Below, one piece after another: positions 40,255-49,524 of a stretch of DNA of 64,000 bases. Position 1 is the stretch's first letter. Each line of letters begins with the position of its first letter. The notes beneath the pieces were generated by a model. The model saw only the letters and a list, made by a program, of their open reading frames with translations. It was not told the origin of the DNA and made no database searches. This DNA is from Muribaculaceae bacterium (GTDB lineage Bacteria; Bacteroidota; Bacteroidia; Bacteroidales; Muribaculaceae), in the NCBI GenBank assembly GCA_014867205.1, contig WGUO01000004.1:1-64000 (forward strand), written 5' to 3'. The position numbers were made by a program, and so were the translations under genes.

Positions 40255-40993
40255 GGAGAGTACCTTTCTTTTTCCAGTACAAAAGGATGGCGAGACCGAA
40301 CAGCATGCCGCCCAGATGGGCGAAATGCGCGATTGTCCCGCCCCCGCCGACTCCGAGGAAGAACTCGAGGACAGCGTATCCGATCACCATGTATTTAGCC
40401 TTGATGGGCACGGGGATGAAGAATAAATAGAGGGGCATATTGGGAAATGTCATCGCAAATCCGAGCAATAGGCCGAATATCGCACCCGAGGCGCCTATGG
40501 TCACCATTCCGTTCTTCATTGCAGCCACCGCCGACAGGAACTGGGGGTCATGGGCGGCGAGTGCCTGATTGACCACCTGCGCCATGTGGTCGTAGGTAAG
40601 GCCGTTGAGCGGAGCGATAGCCGAGATGTAGTCATGCCGCCAGGTCAGCGCCCATACGCCCTCCTGCACCAAGGCTGCCCCGATTCCGCACACCATATAG
40701 AACATAAAGAAGCGTCTCGAGCCCCAGACCTGCTCCAGAATCCGGCCGAACATCCATAGGGTGAACATGTTGAACAAGACGTGAAGCACGTTGCCCTGGT
40801 CATGCAGGAACATATAGGTGATGATCTGGATAGGGTTGAACAGGGTGGAGCCAACCAGATGCAGACCGAGCTTGTCGATCAGGGTGACGCCGAACCGTGG
40901 AATGAGCACCTCGACAAGCCAGATGCCGATGTTGATGACAATAAGATTTTTGGTGACGGGGGGTATGCCGCGCCATGTGTTTCCTATATTCAT
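40235..40993 (-). CDS. Rhomboid-family intramembrane serine protease (first of pair)
   Basis: This 252-residue protein (ATG 40993) is a canonical rhomboid: H-D-Q-G-N-V-L-H-V-L-F-N-M-F-T-L-W in helix 2, serine in T-I-G-A-S-G-A-I-F-G-L, and histidine in F-A-H-L-G-G-M-L-F-G-L. It cleaves transmembrane substrates in the inner membrane. It overlaps the second rhomboid gene by 20 bases, so the pair is co-translated. Confidence 0.93.
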   Translation of the reverse strand: MNIGNTWRGIPPVTKNLIVINIGIWLVEVLIPRFGVTLIDKLGLHLVGSTLFNPIQIITYMFLHDQGNVLHVLFNMFTLWMFGRILEQVWGSRRFFMFYMVCGIGAALVQEGVWALTWRHDYISAIAPLNGLTYDHMAQVVNQALAAHDPQFLSAVAAMKNGMVTIGASGAIFGLLLGFAMTFPNMPLYLFFIPVPIKAKYMVIGYAVLEFFLGVGGGGTIAHFAHLGGMLFGLAILLYWKKKGTLRGDSFY

Positions 40994-41153
40994 ATTAAAT
41001 AAACATAAGGGTATGCAATAAGTTTGTGCCCATGTATGCACTATCTTATATAACGAAAAAAAGGCCGGATTACTATATTTTTCATAAATTCACATATTTC
41101 AGGCCTAAAAACATGTAAAAAATTAACTTTTTTTATAAAATATGCCGGATTTA

Positions 41154-41184
41154 TTTGTTAATTATGGAGAAAGTGCTATATTTG
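41154..41184 (+). promoter_or_regulatory. Promoter of the HU gene
   Basis: TTTG (41154-41157), a 19-base spacer and TATATTTG (41177-41184) match the consensus exactly. The leader to the HU start is about 108 bases and GC-mixed. Confidence 0.8.
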
Positions 41185-41298
41185 TGCCGGATTTAGAGCT
41201 TTCACCACGACATGGAGAATAATCACCACGGCAACGACGGTTAGTCACCAGGGCATGGCGTGAAATATAGCACAAACACACTAAATAAACACATTATT

Positions 41299-41562
41299 AT
41301 GAACAAGACAGATTTAGTAAATGAGATCGCCGCAAAGGCGCAGCTCAACAAGGTAGATGCCAAGAAGGCCCTCGACGCCGTTCTCGAATCAATCAGCCAG
41401 GCTCTGGCCAATGAGGACAAGGTCCAGCTCATCGGTTTCGGCACATTCGCAGTAGTTGAGAAACCCGAGCGTACCGGTATCAATCCCCAGACCAAGGAGA
41501 AGATAACGATTGCAGCCCGCAAGGTCGTGAAGTTCAAGCCTGCTGACACTCTCGGCAAGTAA
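41299..41562 (+). CDS. HU-family DNA-bending protein
   Basis: From ATG 41299 the product is 87 residues, M-N-K-T-D-L-V-N-E-I-A-A-K-A, with the family-wide G-F-G-T-F-A-V-V-E-K-P-E-R-T-G-I-N-P-Q-T arm near 46-65, including the intercalating proline. It binds and bends DNA as a dimer. It is a single-gene unit between a consensus promoter and a strong terminator. Confidence 0.96.
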   Translation: MNKTDLVNEIAAKAQLNKVDAKKALDAVLESISQALANEDKVQLIGFGTFAVVEKPERTGINPQTKEKITIAARKVVKFKPADTLGK

Positions 41563-41603
41563 GAGACAGCAGTGGAGGTCCACGTGACCGCCACATGAGA
41601 TAG

Positions 41604-41641
41604 ATTCACCGGACACATGCGCATGTGTCCGGTGAATTTTT
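41604..41641 (+). terminator. HU terminator, loopless 34-bp palindrome
   Basis: Positions 41604-41620 and 41621-41637 are perfect 17-base complements with no spacer, so the stem can close almost completely. TTTTTA follows. Confidence 0.85.
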
Positions 41642-41753
41642 ACTGTCAAATTGCGTAGGGGATTCTGCTGAGCGCTTGTCTCGTGGATTCTGACTATGTT
41701 TGTCTCGAAAATTTTTTGTAAATTTGCAATTTAAAACCGAATAGAACATTTAA

Positions 41754-43532
41754 ATGGCAATAGAGAACATAATAGCGCAGGGCGCCGCTGATGCCGTCAA
41801 GGCTCTCTACGGCGCCGAGGTAGACCCGTCGGTGCTGACTCCGTCGGCTACAAAAAAGGAGTTTGAGGGCGACATGACCGTGGTGGTTTTCCCGGTCCTC
41901 AAGATGTCGAGGAAGAATCCGGAGGCAACGGCGTCAGAGATAGGCGAGTGGATGGCGGCCAACGTGCCTGCTGTCGAGAAGTATAATGCTGTCAAGGGAT
42001 TCCTGAATCTGTCTATAGATAAGCGATATTGGCTTGAGCTGCTTCACACGATAGCGGCAGATTCAGAGTTCGGATTGCGCAAGGCCGACGAGAACTCTGA
42101 CCTCGTCATGGTGGAGTATTCTTCGCCCAACACCAACAAGCCCCTTCATCTCGGCCATGTGCGCAACAACCTGCTCGGCTACTCACTGGCCTGCATATTG
42201 GCGGCCAACGGCAACAAGGTGGTCAAGACCAATATCGTCAACGACCGCGGCATACACATCTGCAAGTCAATGCTGGCATGGCGGAAGTGGGGTGAGGGCG
42301 TTACTCCCGAGTCTTCCGGTAAGAAGGGTGACCATCTTATCGGTGATTTCTATGTGGCTTTCGACAAGCATTTCAAGGATGAGGTAAAGCACCTGATGGA
42401 GGATCAGAACATGACCGAGGATGAGGCTAAGGCAGCCTCGCCGCTCATGGCCGAGGCCCGCGAGATGCTCCGCAAGTGGGAGCAGGGCGATCCTGAGGTG
42501 CGCGCGCTCTGGGAGATGATGAACTCCTGGGTATATGCAGGCTTTGACGAGACTTACCGCCGTCTCGGCGTCTCGTTTGACAAGATATATTACGAATCAG
42601 ACACTTATCTTGAGGGCAAGGATCTCGTGCTCAAGGGACTCGAGGAGGGAAAGATGTTCCGCAAGGAGGATGGCTCGGTATGGGCCGACCTCAGCGATGC
42701 CGGACTCGACCAGAAACTCCTGCTCCGTGCCGACGGAACGTCAGTATACATGACCCAGGACATAGGCACGGCCAAACTCCGCTATCAGGATTACCCGATA
42801 GACCGCATGATATATGTGGTTGGCAACGAGCAGAACTATCATTTTCAGGTCCTGTCGCTGCTGCTTGACCGACTCGGCTTCAAGTGGGGCAAGGACCTGA
42901 CGCACTTCTCATACGGTATGGTCGAGCTTCCCGAGGGCAAGATGAAGTCGCGCGAGGGTACGGTGGTCGATGCCGACGACCTGATCGACACGATGGTTGC
43001 CTCTGCGGCAGAGATGGGTGCCGAGCGTTTCAAGGACATGGCCCCCGAGGAGGCTGCCGAGGTGGCACGCATGGTGGGACTTGGCGCGCTCAAATACTTC
43101 CTGCTCAAGGTAGACCCCCGCAAGAACATGCTCTTCAACCCCAAGGAGTCGATAGATTTCAACGGCAACACAGGCCCCTTCATACAGTACACATACGCAC
43201 GTATCCGCTCTGTGCTGCGAAAGGCCGAAGGCTTTGACCCCATGGCTACTCCCCAGGGTATACCCAATGAGAAGGAGGCTGTGCTGATACGCAAGGTCGA
43301 TGATTTCCGCAATGTGGTGGCCGAGACCGGCAGAAACTGCTCGCCCGCCGTGATAGCCAACTATGCCTATGACCTGGCCAAGGAGTACAACCAGTTCTAC
43401 CATGACTACTCGATACTGCGCGAGGAGGATTCCGAGGTGCGTGCCCAGCGTCTGCTCATCTCGTGGGTAGTGGCACGGACACTCAAGTCGGCTATGGCTT
43501 TACTCGGCATAGAGATGCCCGAGCGCATGTGA
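41754..43532 (+). CDS. argS: Arginyl-tRNA synthetase
   Basis: The 592-residue protein contains the ArgS class-I signature S-S-P-N-T-N-K-P-L-H-L-G-H-V-R-N-N near 122-138 (HIGH-like H-L-G-H), the K-M-K-S-R-E-G motif near 395-401 in place of KMSKS, and an ALPHA-anticodon C-terminal domain ending W-V-V-A-R-T-L-K-S-A-M-A-L-L-G-I. It charges tRNA-Arg. A -7 element TAAATTTG (41719-41726) lies 28 bases upstream. Its stop overlaps the ATG of the next gene (ATGTGATG), coupling the two. Confidence 0.98.
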   Translation: MAIENIIAQGAADAVKALYGAEVDPSVLTPSATKKEFEGDMTVVVFPVLKMSRKNPEATASEIGEWMAANVPAVEKYNAVKGFLNLSIDKRYWLELLHTIAADSEFGLRKADENSDLVMVEYSSPNTNKPLHLGHVRNNLLGYSLACILAANGNKVVKTNIVNDRGIHICKSMLAWRKWGEGVTPESSGKKGDHLIGDFYVAFDKHFKDEVKHLMEDQNMTEDEAKAASPLMAEAREMLRKWEQGDPEVRALWEMMNSWVYAGFDETYRRLGVSFDKIYYESDTYLEGKDLVLKGLEEGKMFRKEDGSVWADLSDAGLDQKLLLRADGTSVYMTQDIGTAKLRYQDYPIDRMIYVVGNEQNYHFQVLSLLLDRLGFKWGKDLTHFSYGMVELPEGKMKSREGTVVDADDLIDTMVASAAEMGAERFKDMAPEEAAEVARMVGLGALKYFLLKVDPRKNMLFNPKESIDFNGNTGPFIQYTYARIRSVLRKAEGFDPMATPQGIPNEKEAVLIRKVDDFRNVVAETGRNCSPAVIANYAYDLAKEYNQFYHDYSILREEDSEVRAQRLLISWVVARTLKSAMALLGIEMPERM

Positions 43533-44170
43533 TGCAGCGCCTGGTTATGGCATACCTGGACTTCAGATGCATTGGAATAGAGGCGGGAGTGTGGCCGGAT
43601 GCGGACACACTCCCGTTTCCTGTCGTGATTCCATGCCAGACCCACTCGTGTAGAGTATGTATCGTCGGAGACAGCATACCCTCTGACGGTTATACCGACA
43701 CCGACGCACTTGTTGCCTTCAGGCGAGATACCGCTGTCGGCATCCGCACAGCAGACTGCGTGCCGCTGTTGCTCTACGCGCCTGACATCGGCGCAGTGGC
43801 CGCAGTGCATGCGGGATGGAAGGGAACTCTGGGGGGAATCGTGACGAACGTGCTTGCACTTCTTGCAGACCGTGGCGCTGACATGTCGCGTATTCAGGCG
43901 GCCTTCGGCCCGTCGGTGTGCGGCGCCTGTTATGAGGTCAGCCGTGAGATGGCCGGTCGGTTTGCCGACGCGGGCTTCGCCGACTGTGTGATAGGTGAGC
44001 GCAATCTTGACCTTGAGGCCGTGAACCGCAGGCGTCTTATGGCTGCCGGAGTTCCGGCAGCCAATATCAGGGCATCGGTGGCGTGTACGAAAGAGACGCC
44101 CCGGCTTCCGTCTTGGCGCCGCTCGCATGGCACACCCGCGCGTCTTGTCACATGGATACGCCTCGTGTAG
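43532..44170 (+). CDS. Laccase-domain (YfiH/PgeF/LACC1) purine nucleosidase family protein
   Basis: Translation most likely starts at ATG 43532, overlapping the argS stop, and gives 212 residues. The family signatures are present: C-Q-T-H-S-C-R-V near 32-39, R-T-A-D-C-V-P-L-L-L near 70-79, A-V-H-A-G-W-K-G-T near 91-99 and G-P-S-V-C-G-A-C-Y-E-V near 125-135. The histidines and cysteine form the metal site. Relatives act on purine nucleosides (adenosine phosphorolysis) and link peptidoglycan quality control to metabolism. Confidence 0.9.
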   Translation: MQRLVMAYLDFRCIGIEAGVWPDADTLPFPVVIPCQTHSCRVCIVGDSIPSDGYTDTDALVAFRRDTAVGIRTADCVPLLLYAPDIGAVAAVHAGWKGTLGGIVTNVLALLADRGADMSRIQAAFGPSVCGACYEVSREMAGRFADAGFADCVIGERNLDLEAVNRRRLMAAGVPAANIRASVACTKETPRLPSWRRSHGTPARLVTWIRLV

Positions 44171-44194
44171 CATTAGATACCCACATATCGCTGT

Positions 44195-44235
44195 AAATAA
44201 AAAAGGAATGACGTTGCGTCATTCCTTTTTTATTT
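44195..44235. terminator. Bidirectional terminator, 19-bp perfect arms and TTG loop
   Basis: AAATAAAAAAGGAATGACG (44195-44213), TTG, then CGTCATTCCTTTTTTATTT (44217-44235). The A and T runs at both ends make it work in either direction, as needed between the laccase-domain gene and the convergent small gene. Confidence 0.9.
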
Positions 44236-44264
44236 ATGGTATTTGTGTATCGTGAATGCATGTC

Positions 44265-44519
44265 TCAATACCCGGAGGCTGCCGCCTCGATGTTCTCCTT
44301 GTCGGCGATCCATTTGCCGTCGGGAGTCATCTCGACGAAGTCCATGATGTCATATTCGTCGATTGTATCGGGAAGTGAGTCCGCCTCCTCGCTCTCTATG
44401 AGGTCCGCCTCGCCGGTGACGGTGTTGACCGTGACCATGGCGTCATCCCATGCCTCGGGTGTCGATAGGTATTCCTCGACAGCCGCAAGCAGGTTTTTCT
44501 TCAAAGTCTCCTTGTCCAT
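44265..44519 (-). CDS. Small acidic conserved hypothetical protein
   Basis: An 84-residue, strongly acidic protein (M-D-K-E-T-L-K-K-N-L-L-A-A-V-E-E-Y-L-S-T-P-E-A-W-D-D). The middle is T-V-T-G-E-A-D-L-I-E-S-E-E-A-D-S-L, and the end carries F-V-E-M-T-P-D-G-K-W-I-A-D. I do not recognise a family. It follows the BI-1 gene after 8 bases on the same strand, so the two are probably co-transcribed. Codon use matches the core chromosome. Confidence 0.75.
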   Translation of the reverse strand: MDKETLKKNLLAAVEEYLSTPEAWDDAMVTVNTVTGEADLIESEEADSLPDTIDEYDIMDFVEMTPDGKWIADKENIEAAASGY

Positions 44520-44527
44520 ACCGGTCG

Positions 44528-45250
44528 TCAGTCACGGTTGCCTCCTAATATGCGGAGCAGATAGAGAAACAGGTTGATGAAGTCGAGATAGAGGTTGAGC
44601 GCGCCGATTGTGGCAAGCTTGTCGGCAAGAGAGGGCTCAAGATTGGCTGCGGCCAGGCGCTTGATCTGCTGGGTGTCCCATGCGGTTAGACCTACGAATA
44701 TCAGTACGCCTGCTATTGAGATGATCCACTCGAAGGTGCTGTTGGCCCAGAAGATGTTGACCACCGAGGCGATAATCAGGCCGATGAGTGCCATGAAGAG
44801 GAAAGATCCCATCTTTGTCAGGTCACTCTTTGTGAAGTATCCATAGACCGACATGGCGCCGAACGTTCCGGCTGTAATAAAGAATGTGTATACTATCGAG
44901 CCTAAACGGTAGACGAGGAAGATCGGCGCGAGCGAGGTTCCCATCAGGGCGGCGAACAGAATGAAGCATCCGATGACTGCGCCTGTCGACATCTTCTGCA
45001 TCCGTGCCGGGAGTACCCAGGCCATTACGAGCATTACGATGAACATGCCCCAGTACATCAGCTGGTTGCTGAAGAAGAAACGGAGCAGTGCGGGGCTGCT
45101 TGCCACGCCGAGTGCGCAGAACGCTGACACGAGCAGACCGATGAACATGCGCACGTAGACGCGTTTCATCACTGCGTTAGTCTGCTGCCCTACGCTTACC
45201 TGGTTGCCATAGTAGGGCGGAGGTGTTACATTTTGATTCTTGTAATCCAT
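44528..45250 (-). CDS. Bax inhibitor-1/YccA-family membrane protein
   Basis: A 240-residue protein with seven hydrophobic helices, preceded by an N-terminal tail containing P-P-P-Y-Y-G. The family hallmarks G-S-I-V-Y-T-F-F-I-T-A-G-T-F-G-A-M-S and L-T-A-W-D-T-Q-Q-I-K are visible. The last helix ends with L-Y-L-D-F-I-N-L-F-L-Y-L-L-R-I. Members form calcium-permeable channels or modulate FtsH. Start is the ATG at 45250. Confidence 0.9.
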   Translation of the reverse strand: MDYKNQNVTPPPYYGNQVSVGQQTNAVMKRVYVRMFIGLLVSAFCALGVASSPALLRFFFSNQLMYWGMFIVMLVMAWVLPARMQKMSTGAVIGCFILFAALMGTSLAPIFLVYRLGSIVYTFFITAGTFGAMSVYGYFTKSDLTKMGSFLFMALIGLIIASVVNIFWANSTFEWIISIAGVLIFVGLTAWDTQQIKRLAAANLEPSLADKLATIGALNLYLDFINLFLYLLRILGGNRD

Positions 45251-45428
45251 ATAAGAGTGTATTAATGAAAAGTTCGTTTGGGTTGTTCTATCTACTTAAC
45301 GTTGATTTGAGCTTCTTTGTTATCACGCGTTTCAGTTTATATAGGCCGCATTGCCTCAGATTGGTGTCAAGGCAGACGATTCATAAACTAATCACAGCAA
45401 AAAGCGTTCCAACCCGAAGTGACAGAAA

Positions 45429-45459
45429 GGCGGGACGTATCACACCGATACGCCCCGCC
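45429..45459 (-). terminator. Terminator of pnp
   Basis: GGCGGGACGTATC (45429-45441) and GATACGCCCCGCC (45447-45459) pair with one A-C mismatch across a 5-base loop. On the minus strand the stem is followed by TTTCTGT. Confidence 0.75.
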
Positions 45460-45478
45460 ATTATCGTCAGTATCTGTT

Positions 45479-47815
45479 TTAGTCCTCCTTGTGCTTGAAG
45501 TTGCGTGGTCCGCGGTCGCCCTCGCGACGAGGTCCACGGTCGCCGTCACGGCGGGGTCCGCGGTCACCCTCGCCGTCACGGCGGGGTCCGCGGTCACCCT
45601 CGCGGCGCGGGCGGGGTCCGCGGTCGCCGCCCTCACGGCGCGGGCGAGCCTCACGCTCCACATAGCCTTCGGGCTTGGGTGTGAGCACGCGGGTCGACAG
45701 GCGATACTTGCCGGTCTTCTTGTCGATCTCGATAAGCTTGACCTGAATCTTGTCGCCCTCCTTCAGGCCGCTTGCCTCCATATTGTCGAGGCGGTCCCAT
45801 GAGATCTCGCTGATGTGCAGCAGACCGTCGCGGCCCGGCATGAACTCAACGAACGCGCCGAAGTCAAGAATCGAGCGCACGGTACCCTCGTAGATCTCGC
45901 CCTCCTCTGGCTGAGCCACGATAGCCTTGATCTTGGCCAGGGCAGAGTCGATGCTTGCCTTGTCTTTCGATGCGATCTCCACGCGGCCGATGCCGAGTTT
46001 CTCGTCCTCATCGATCGATATGGTGGCGCCGGTCTCCTCCTGGATGCCCTGGATCACCTTGCCCTGCGGGCCGATAACTGCACCGATCATCTCCTTGGGG
46101 ATTTCGATTGTGATCAGGCGCGGCACGTGGGGCTTGTAGTCCTCGCGGGCCTCGGGAATGGTCTCCTTGATGATGTTGAGGATGTGCAGGCGTCCCTCGC
46201 GGGCCTGGTTGAGAGCCTTCTCAAGCACCTCGTAGCTGAGGCCGTCGCACTTGATATCCATCTGGGTGGCTGTGATGCCCTCGGTAGTTCCGGTCACCTT
46301 GAAGTCCATGTCGCCGAGATGGTCCTCGTCGCCAAGGATATCGGAGAGGATGGCATACTTCACATTGCCCTTGTCAGAGATAAGTCCCATTGCCACACCG
46401 GCCACGGGGCGCTTCATCTTCACACCGGCGTCGAGCAGCGAGAGCGTTCCGCCGCAGACAGTCGCCATCGACGACGAGCCGTTCGACTCAAGGATATCCG
46501 AGACAATACGGCAGGTGTAGGGGAAGTTGTCGGGGAACATGCGCTTCAGCGCGCGGTGTGCCAGGTTTCCGTGACCGATCTCGCGGCGTCCCACGCCACG
46601 CTGCGGGCGAGCCTCGCCGGTCGAGAAGGGGGGAAAGTTATAGTGAAGCAGGAAACGCTCCTTGCTCTGGTTGAGCACATCGTCGACAATCTTCTCGTCG
46701 AGTGTCGTGCCGAGTGTCGTGGTGACGAGGGCCTGAGTCTCTCCACGGGTGAACACGGCTGCTCCGTGAGGTCCCGGCAGATAGTCAACCTCGCACCAGA
46801 TCGGGCGGATCTCGGTGGTCTTGCGGCCGTCGAGACGGATGCCCTCGTCGAGCACGCAGCGGCGCATTGCCTCCTTCTCCACATCGTGATAATATCTCTT
46901 GACCATCGCGGTGCGCTGGTCCTCGGTATATTTCTCAAGCTGCTCCTCGGTCATGGCCGGAAGACTCTCGAGGTATTCGTCGCAGATCTTGCCGAACTCC
47001 TCGGCGCGCCAATGCTTGTCGGGGGCGCCGGTGCGGGCTATGGCATAGGCCTTGTCGTAGCATTTGTCATGTACGTCCTTGCGGAGTTCCTCGTCGTTGA
47101 TCTCGTGGCAGTATATACGTTTCTGCTCTTTGCCGGCCTCCTTCATCAGTTCGATCTGGGCCTGGCAGTGCTTCTTGATCTCGGCATGCGCGACCTTGAG
47201 TGCCTCGAGAAGCTCGGCCTCCGAGACCTCGTTCATCTCGCCCTCGACCATCATGATGTTGTCGTAGGTGGCGCCGACCATCAGCTCGATGTCAGCATCC
47301 TCGATCTGCTCGAAAGTCGGGTTGATGACCCACTCGCCGTTGACGCGTGCCACGCGGACCTCGGAGATAGGGCCGTTGAACGGGATGTCACTGCATGCGA
47401 GAGCGGCCGATGCTGCGATGCCCGCAAGCGCGTCGGGGGCGTCGTTCTCGTCGGCTGAATAGAGAGTCACGTTGACAAACGTGTCTGCATGATAATCATC
47501 GGGGAAGAGGGGGCGGAGCACGCGGTCAACCAGACGCGAGGTCAGGATCTCGTAGTCGCTTGCGCGGCCCTCGCGCTTCAGAAAGCCGCCCGGATAGCGT
47601 CCGATCGACGCATATTTCTCTTTGTATTCAACTGTGAGGGGCATGAAGTCGACACCCTCTCCGGCCTCCTGGGCCGAACATACGGTGGCGAGCAACATCG
47701 TGTTGCCCATGCGCACCTCTACCGCTCCATCGGCCTGCTTGGCAAGCTTGCCGGTCTCGATCGTAATCTCACGACCGTCGGGCAGCGCGATGGTTTTCTT
47801 TACTGGTTTCAACAT
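45479..47815 (-). CDS. pnp: Polyribonucleotide nucleotidyltransferase (PNPase)
   Basis: The 778-residue protein has two RNase PH domains (first opening I-A-L-P-D-G-R-E-I-T-I-E-T-G-K-L-A-K-Q; second near 335-555 with E-V-D-Y-L-P-G-P-H-G). A KH domain follows (I-P-K-E-M-I-G-A-V-I-G-P-Q-G-K-V-I-Q near 578-595), then an S1 domain (G-A-F-V-E-F-M-P-G-R-D-G-L-L-H-I near 655-670). The last 55 residues are unusual: tandem R-R-D-G-D-R-G-P-type units, basic and disordered, likely an RNA-binding tail. The enzyme degrades RNA 3' to 5' by phosphorolysis. It is transcribed alone and stands divergent from the redoxin-like lipoprotein. Confidence 0.97.
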   Translation of the reverse strand: MLKPVKKTIALPDGREITIETGKLAKQADGAVEVRMGNTMLLATVCSAQEAGEGVDFMPLTVEYKEKYASIGRYPGGFLKREGRASDYEILTSRLVDRVLRPLFPDDYHADTFVNVTLYSADENDAPDALAGIAASAALACSDIPFNGPISEVRVARVNGEWVINPTFEQIEDADIELMVGATYDNIMMVEGEMNEVSEAELLEALKVAHAEIKKHCQAQIELMKEAGKEQKRIYCHEINDEELRKDVHDKCYDKAYAIARTGAPDKHWRAEEFGKICDEYLESLPAMTEEQLEKYTEDQRTAMVKRYYHDVEKEAMRRCVLDEGIRLDGRKTTEIRPIWCEVDYLPGPHGAAVFTRGETQALVTTTLGTTLDEKIVDDVLNQSKERFLLHYNFPPFSTGEARPQRGVGRREIGHGNLAHRALKRMFPDNFPYTCRIVSDILESNGSSSMATVCGGTLSLLDAGVKMKRPVAGVAMGLISDKGNVKYAILSDILGDEDHLGDMDFKVTGTTEGITATQMDIKCDGLSYEVLEKALNQAREGRLHILNIIKETIPEAREDYKPHVPRLITIEIPKEMIGAVIGPQGKVIQGIQEETGATISIDEDEKLGIGRVEIASKDKASIDSALAKIKAIVAQPEEGEIYEGTVRSILDFGAFVEFMPGRDGLLHISEISWDRLDNMEASGLKEGDKIQVKLIEIDKKTGKYRLSTRVLTPKPEGYVEREARPRREGGDRGPRPRREGDRGPRRDGEGDRGPRRDGDRGPRREGDRGPRNFKHKED
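45494..45655. repeat. GC-rich tandem repeats encoding the RGD-type tail of PNPase
   Basis: Several imperfect units of 15-24 bases (CGGGGTCCGCGGTCACCCT and variants) encode R-R-D-G-D-R-G-P and R-R-E-G-D-R-G-P. The units are in frame, so their number could change by slippage without disrupting the gene. Confidence 0.75.
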
Positions 47816-48059
47816 AAATTTCGTTATTGTTTTCTTCGCTGTGTTGTCGGTTAGCCGCGGCCTTCTTGCCTCTTACAGGGGGCTGTTTCCGCGTGTGAGC
47901 CATGCGCCGGGGCGCAACGGCTCAAATATTCCCACAAATTTACAAATTTTATTCCAATTAGGTTAATATTTTTACGATTAATTCGTAAATTTGTAAAAAA
48001 TTAGTGCCCTTGCGGGGCATTTGATAATTATTCAAACTGCATATTGAAATATCTGACAT

Positions 48060-49136
48060 ATGAAACTGCAATATATTGTCGCCACGGCGGCGGCTCTCTC
48101 CATGATTCTCGCATCGTGCGGTGAAGCAAAGTTCAAGGTCGACGGCGAGGTATACGGTGCCGAGGGCAAGAGTCTCATCCTCGAGAAGTCTGACTTCCAT
48201 GGCCGATGGATTCCGGTAGACTCCGTGCGTATCGGCAAGTCGGGCGAGTTTTCCATCAAGTCGGACGCTCCTGCATCGCCCGAGATTTACCGTCTGTCGC
48301 TCGGCGACCGGTTCGTCTATCTGCCTGTCGACTCTGTCGAGTCGCTCACACTCACGACTTCTGATGCCGACTTCGGCACAAAGTTCACGCTCACCGGCAC
48401 TCCGCAGGCCGAGCGGATGGCTGAGTTTGAGAAGGCTCTGATGTCTCTGACAGCCACGGACTCGGCGTCAATGGCCGGCTTCAAGCGTGATGTATATACC
48501 CGGTTTATCAAGGATGGCCGCGGCTCCATAGTAGGTTACTATGTGCTGACGAAGATTTTCGACGGCAAGCCGCTTTATGACCCGTCAGACCCTCAGGATG
48601 CGAAGTATTACGCGGCGGTGGCTACGCAGTTTGACAATTACCGCCCCGATGACCCTCATGGACGCATGGTCCATGAGGTCTCGGTCGATGCCATGCGCAA
48701 CCGCAACTCGGCTGCCGGCAAGAAGACTGTCATAAAGGCCAATGAACTTCGGGTCCTCGATATCGCGTTGCCCGACGAGAAGGGCAAGACCGTACGACTC
48801 TCTGACGTGGTGGGAAAGGGGAAACCGGTGGTCGTTGTGTTCTCAATGATGAACGAGCCCGAGTCGCCTGCGTTCAACCGTGAGCTGGCGCGTATCTACA
48901 ATTCCAAGGGGGGCGCGGTTGAGTTCTACCATGTATCGTTCGACGCCGGCCAGTACGAGTGGCGCGACGCCGCGGCCAATCTGCCCTGGATTACCGTCAT
49001 CGACCCCTCGGGCACGAGTTCGAACGCGATAGTCGACTATAATGTAGGCTCGCTTCCGGCAGTGTTCATTTACAATGCTGAGGGAGACCTTGTGGACCGT
49101 CCCGAATCGCTCTCTGACCTCGCTAAGAAACTCTGA
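48060..49136 (+). CDS. DUF4369-redoxin lipoprotein lacking the CxxC active site
   Basis: Lipobox L-A-S-C with cysteine 20. Residues about 25-110 resemble DUF4369 (F-K-V-D-G-E-V-Y-G-A-E-G-K-S-L). From about 225 a TlpA-type thioredoxin fold follows: V-L-D-I-A-L-P-D-E-K-G-K-T-V-R-L-S-D-V, then K-P-V-V-V-V-F-S-M-M-N-E-P-E-S, where family members have W-C-x-x-C. No cysteine is left in this fold, so it cannot be a disulfide reductase in the usual way. A -7 element TAAATTTG (47986-47993) lies about 67 bases upstream. It is followed after 3 bases by the SUI1-like gene. Confidence 0.82.
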   Translation: MKLQYIVATAAALSMILASCGEAKFKVDGEVYGAEGKSLILEKSDFHGRWIPVDSVRIGKSGEFSIKSDAPASPEIYRLSLGDRFVYLPVDSVESLTLTTSDADFGTKFTLTGTPQAERMAEFEKALMSLTATDSASMAGFKRDVYTRFIKDGRGSIVGYYVLTKIFDGKPLYDPSDPQDAKYYAAVATQFDNYRPDDPHGRMVHEVSVDAMRNRNSAAGKKTVIKANELRVLDIALPDEKGKTVRLSDVVGKGKPVVVVFSMMNEPESPAFNRELARIYNSKGGAVEFYHVSFDAGQYEWRDAAANLPWITVIDPSGTSSNAIVDYNVGSLPAVFIYNAEGDLVDRPESLSDLAKKL

Positions 49137-49139
49137 CAA

Positions 49140-49466
49140 ATGGATTGGAAAGAGATGCTGGGTCGGCTTAAGGAGGACCCGTCACTGCCCGCAGGCGAGG
49201 ATTTGCCAGTAGAGGAGGCTCCTCAGACGGCTGCTGTCCTCGACACGCTGCGGGTCATAATCGACCGGAAGGGACGCAAGGGCAAGGTGGCCACTATCAT
49301 CGAGGGCTTCACAGTGCATGACGATGAGGTGGCTGAGGTTGCCGCGATGCTCAAGAAAAAACTCGGTGTGGGGGGTAGCGCCCGCGGCGGTGAGATTCTC
49401 ATACAGGGCGATTTCGCCGCGCGTGTGCGTGAACTGCTCACAGCGCAGGGCTACAAGGTTAGATAA
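49140..49466 (+). CDS. eIF1/SUI1-family translation factor (YciH-like)
   Basis: The 108-residue protein carries the SUI1 motif at the centre (R-K-G-R-K-G-K-V-A-T-I-I-E-G-F, about 43-57) and the G-G-S-A-R-G-G-E-I-L-I-Q-G-D segment near 78-91. The family monitors start-codon selection on the small ribosomal subunit. The start lies 3 bases after the stop of the redoxin-like gene. Confidence 0.9.
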   Translation: MDWKEMLGRLKEDPSLPAGEDLPVEEAPQTAAVLDTLRVIIDRKGRKGKVATIIEGFTVHDDEVAEVAAMLKKKLGVGGSARGGEILIQGDFAARVRELLTAQGYKVR

Positions 49467-49524
49467 TCAGTAAACACCGGGGCGTCGGATCATTATCGAT
49501 GCAACCCTGACAACATCATTAGAG

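Noticed and set aside
43406..44173. 255-codon minus-strand frame opposite the laccase-domain gene
   Set aside because: The plus strand carries all conserved motifs of the laccase-domain family and is coupled to argS; the minus frame is cysteine/histidine-rich without a domain.
45815..47458. A 547-codon open frame antisense to pnp
   Set aside because: It is wholly inside the PNPase gene, reads as low-complexity histidine/leucine/alanine-rich sequence without any domain, and results from GC-rich codon bias.
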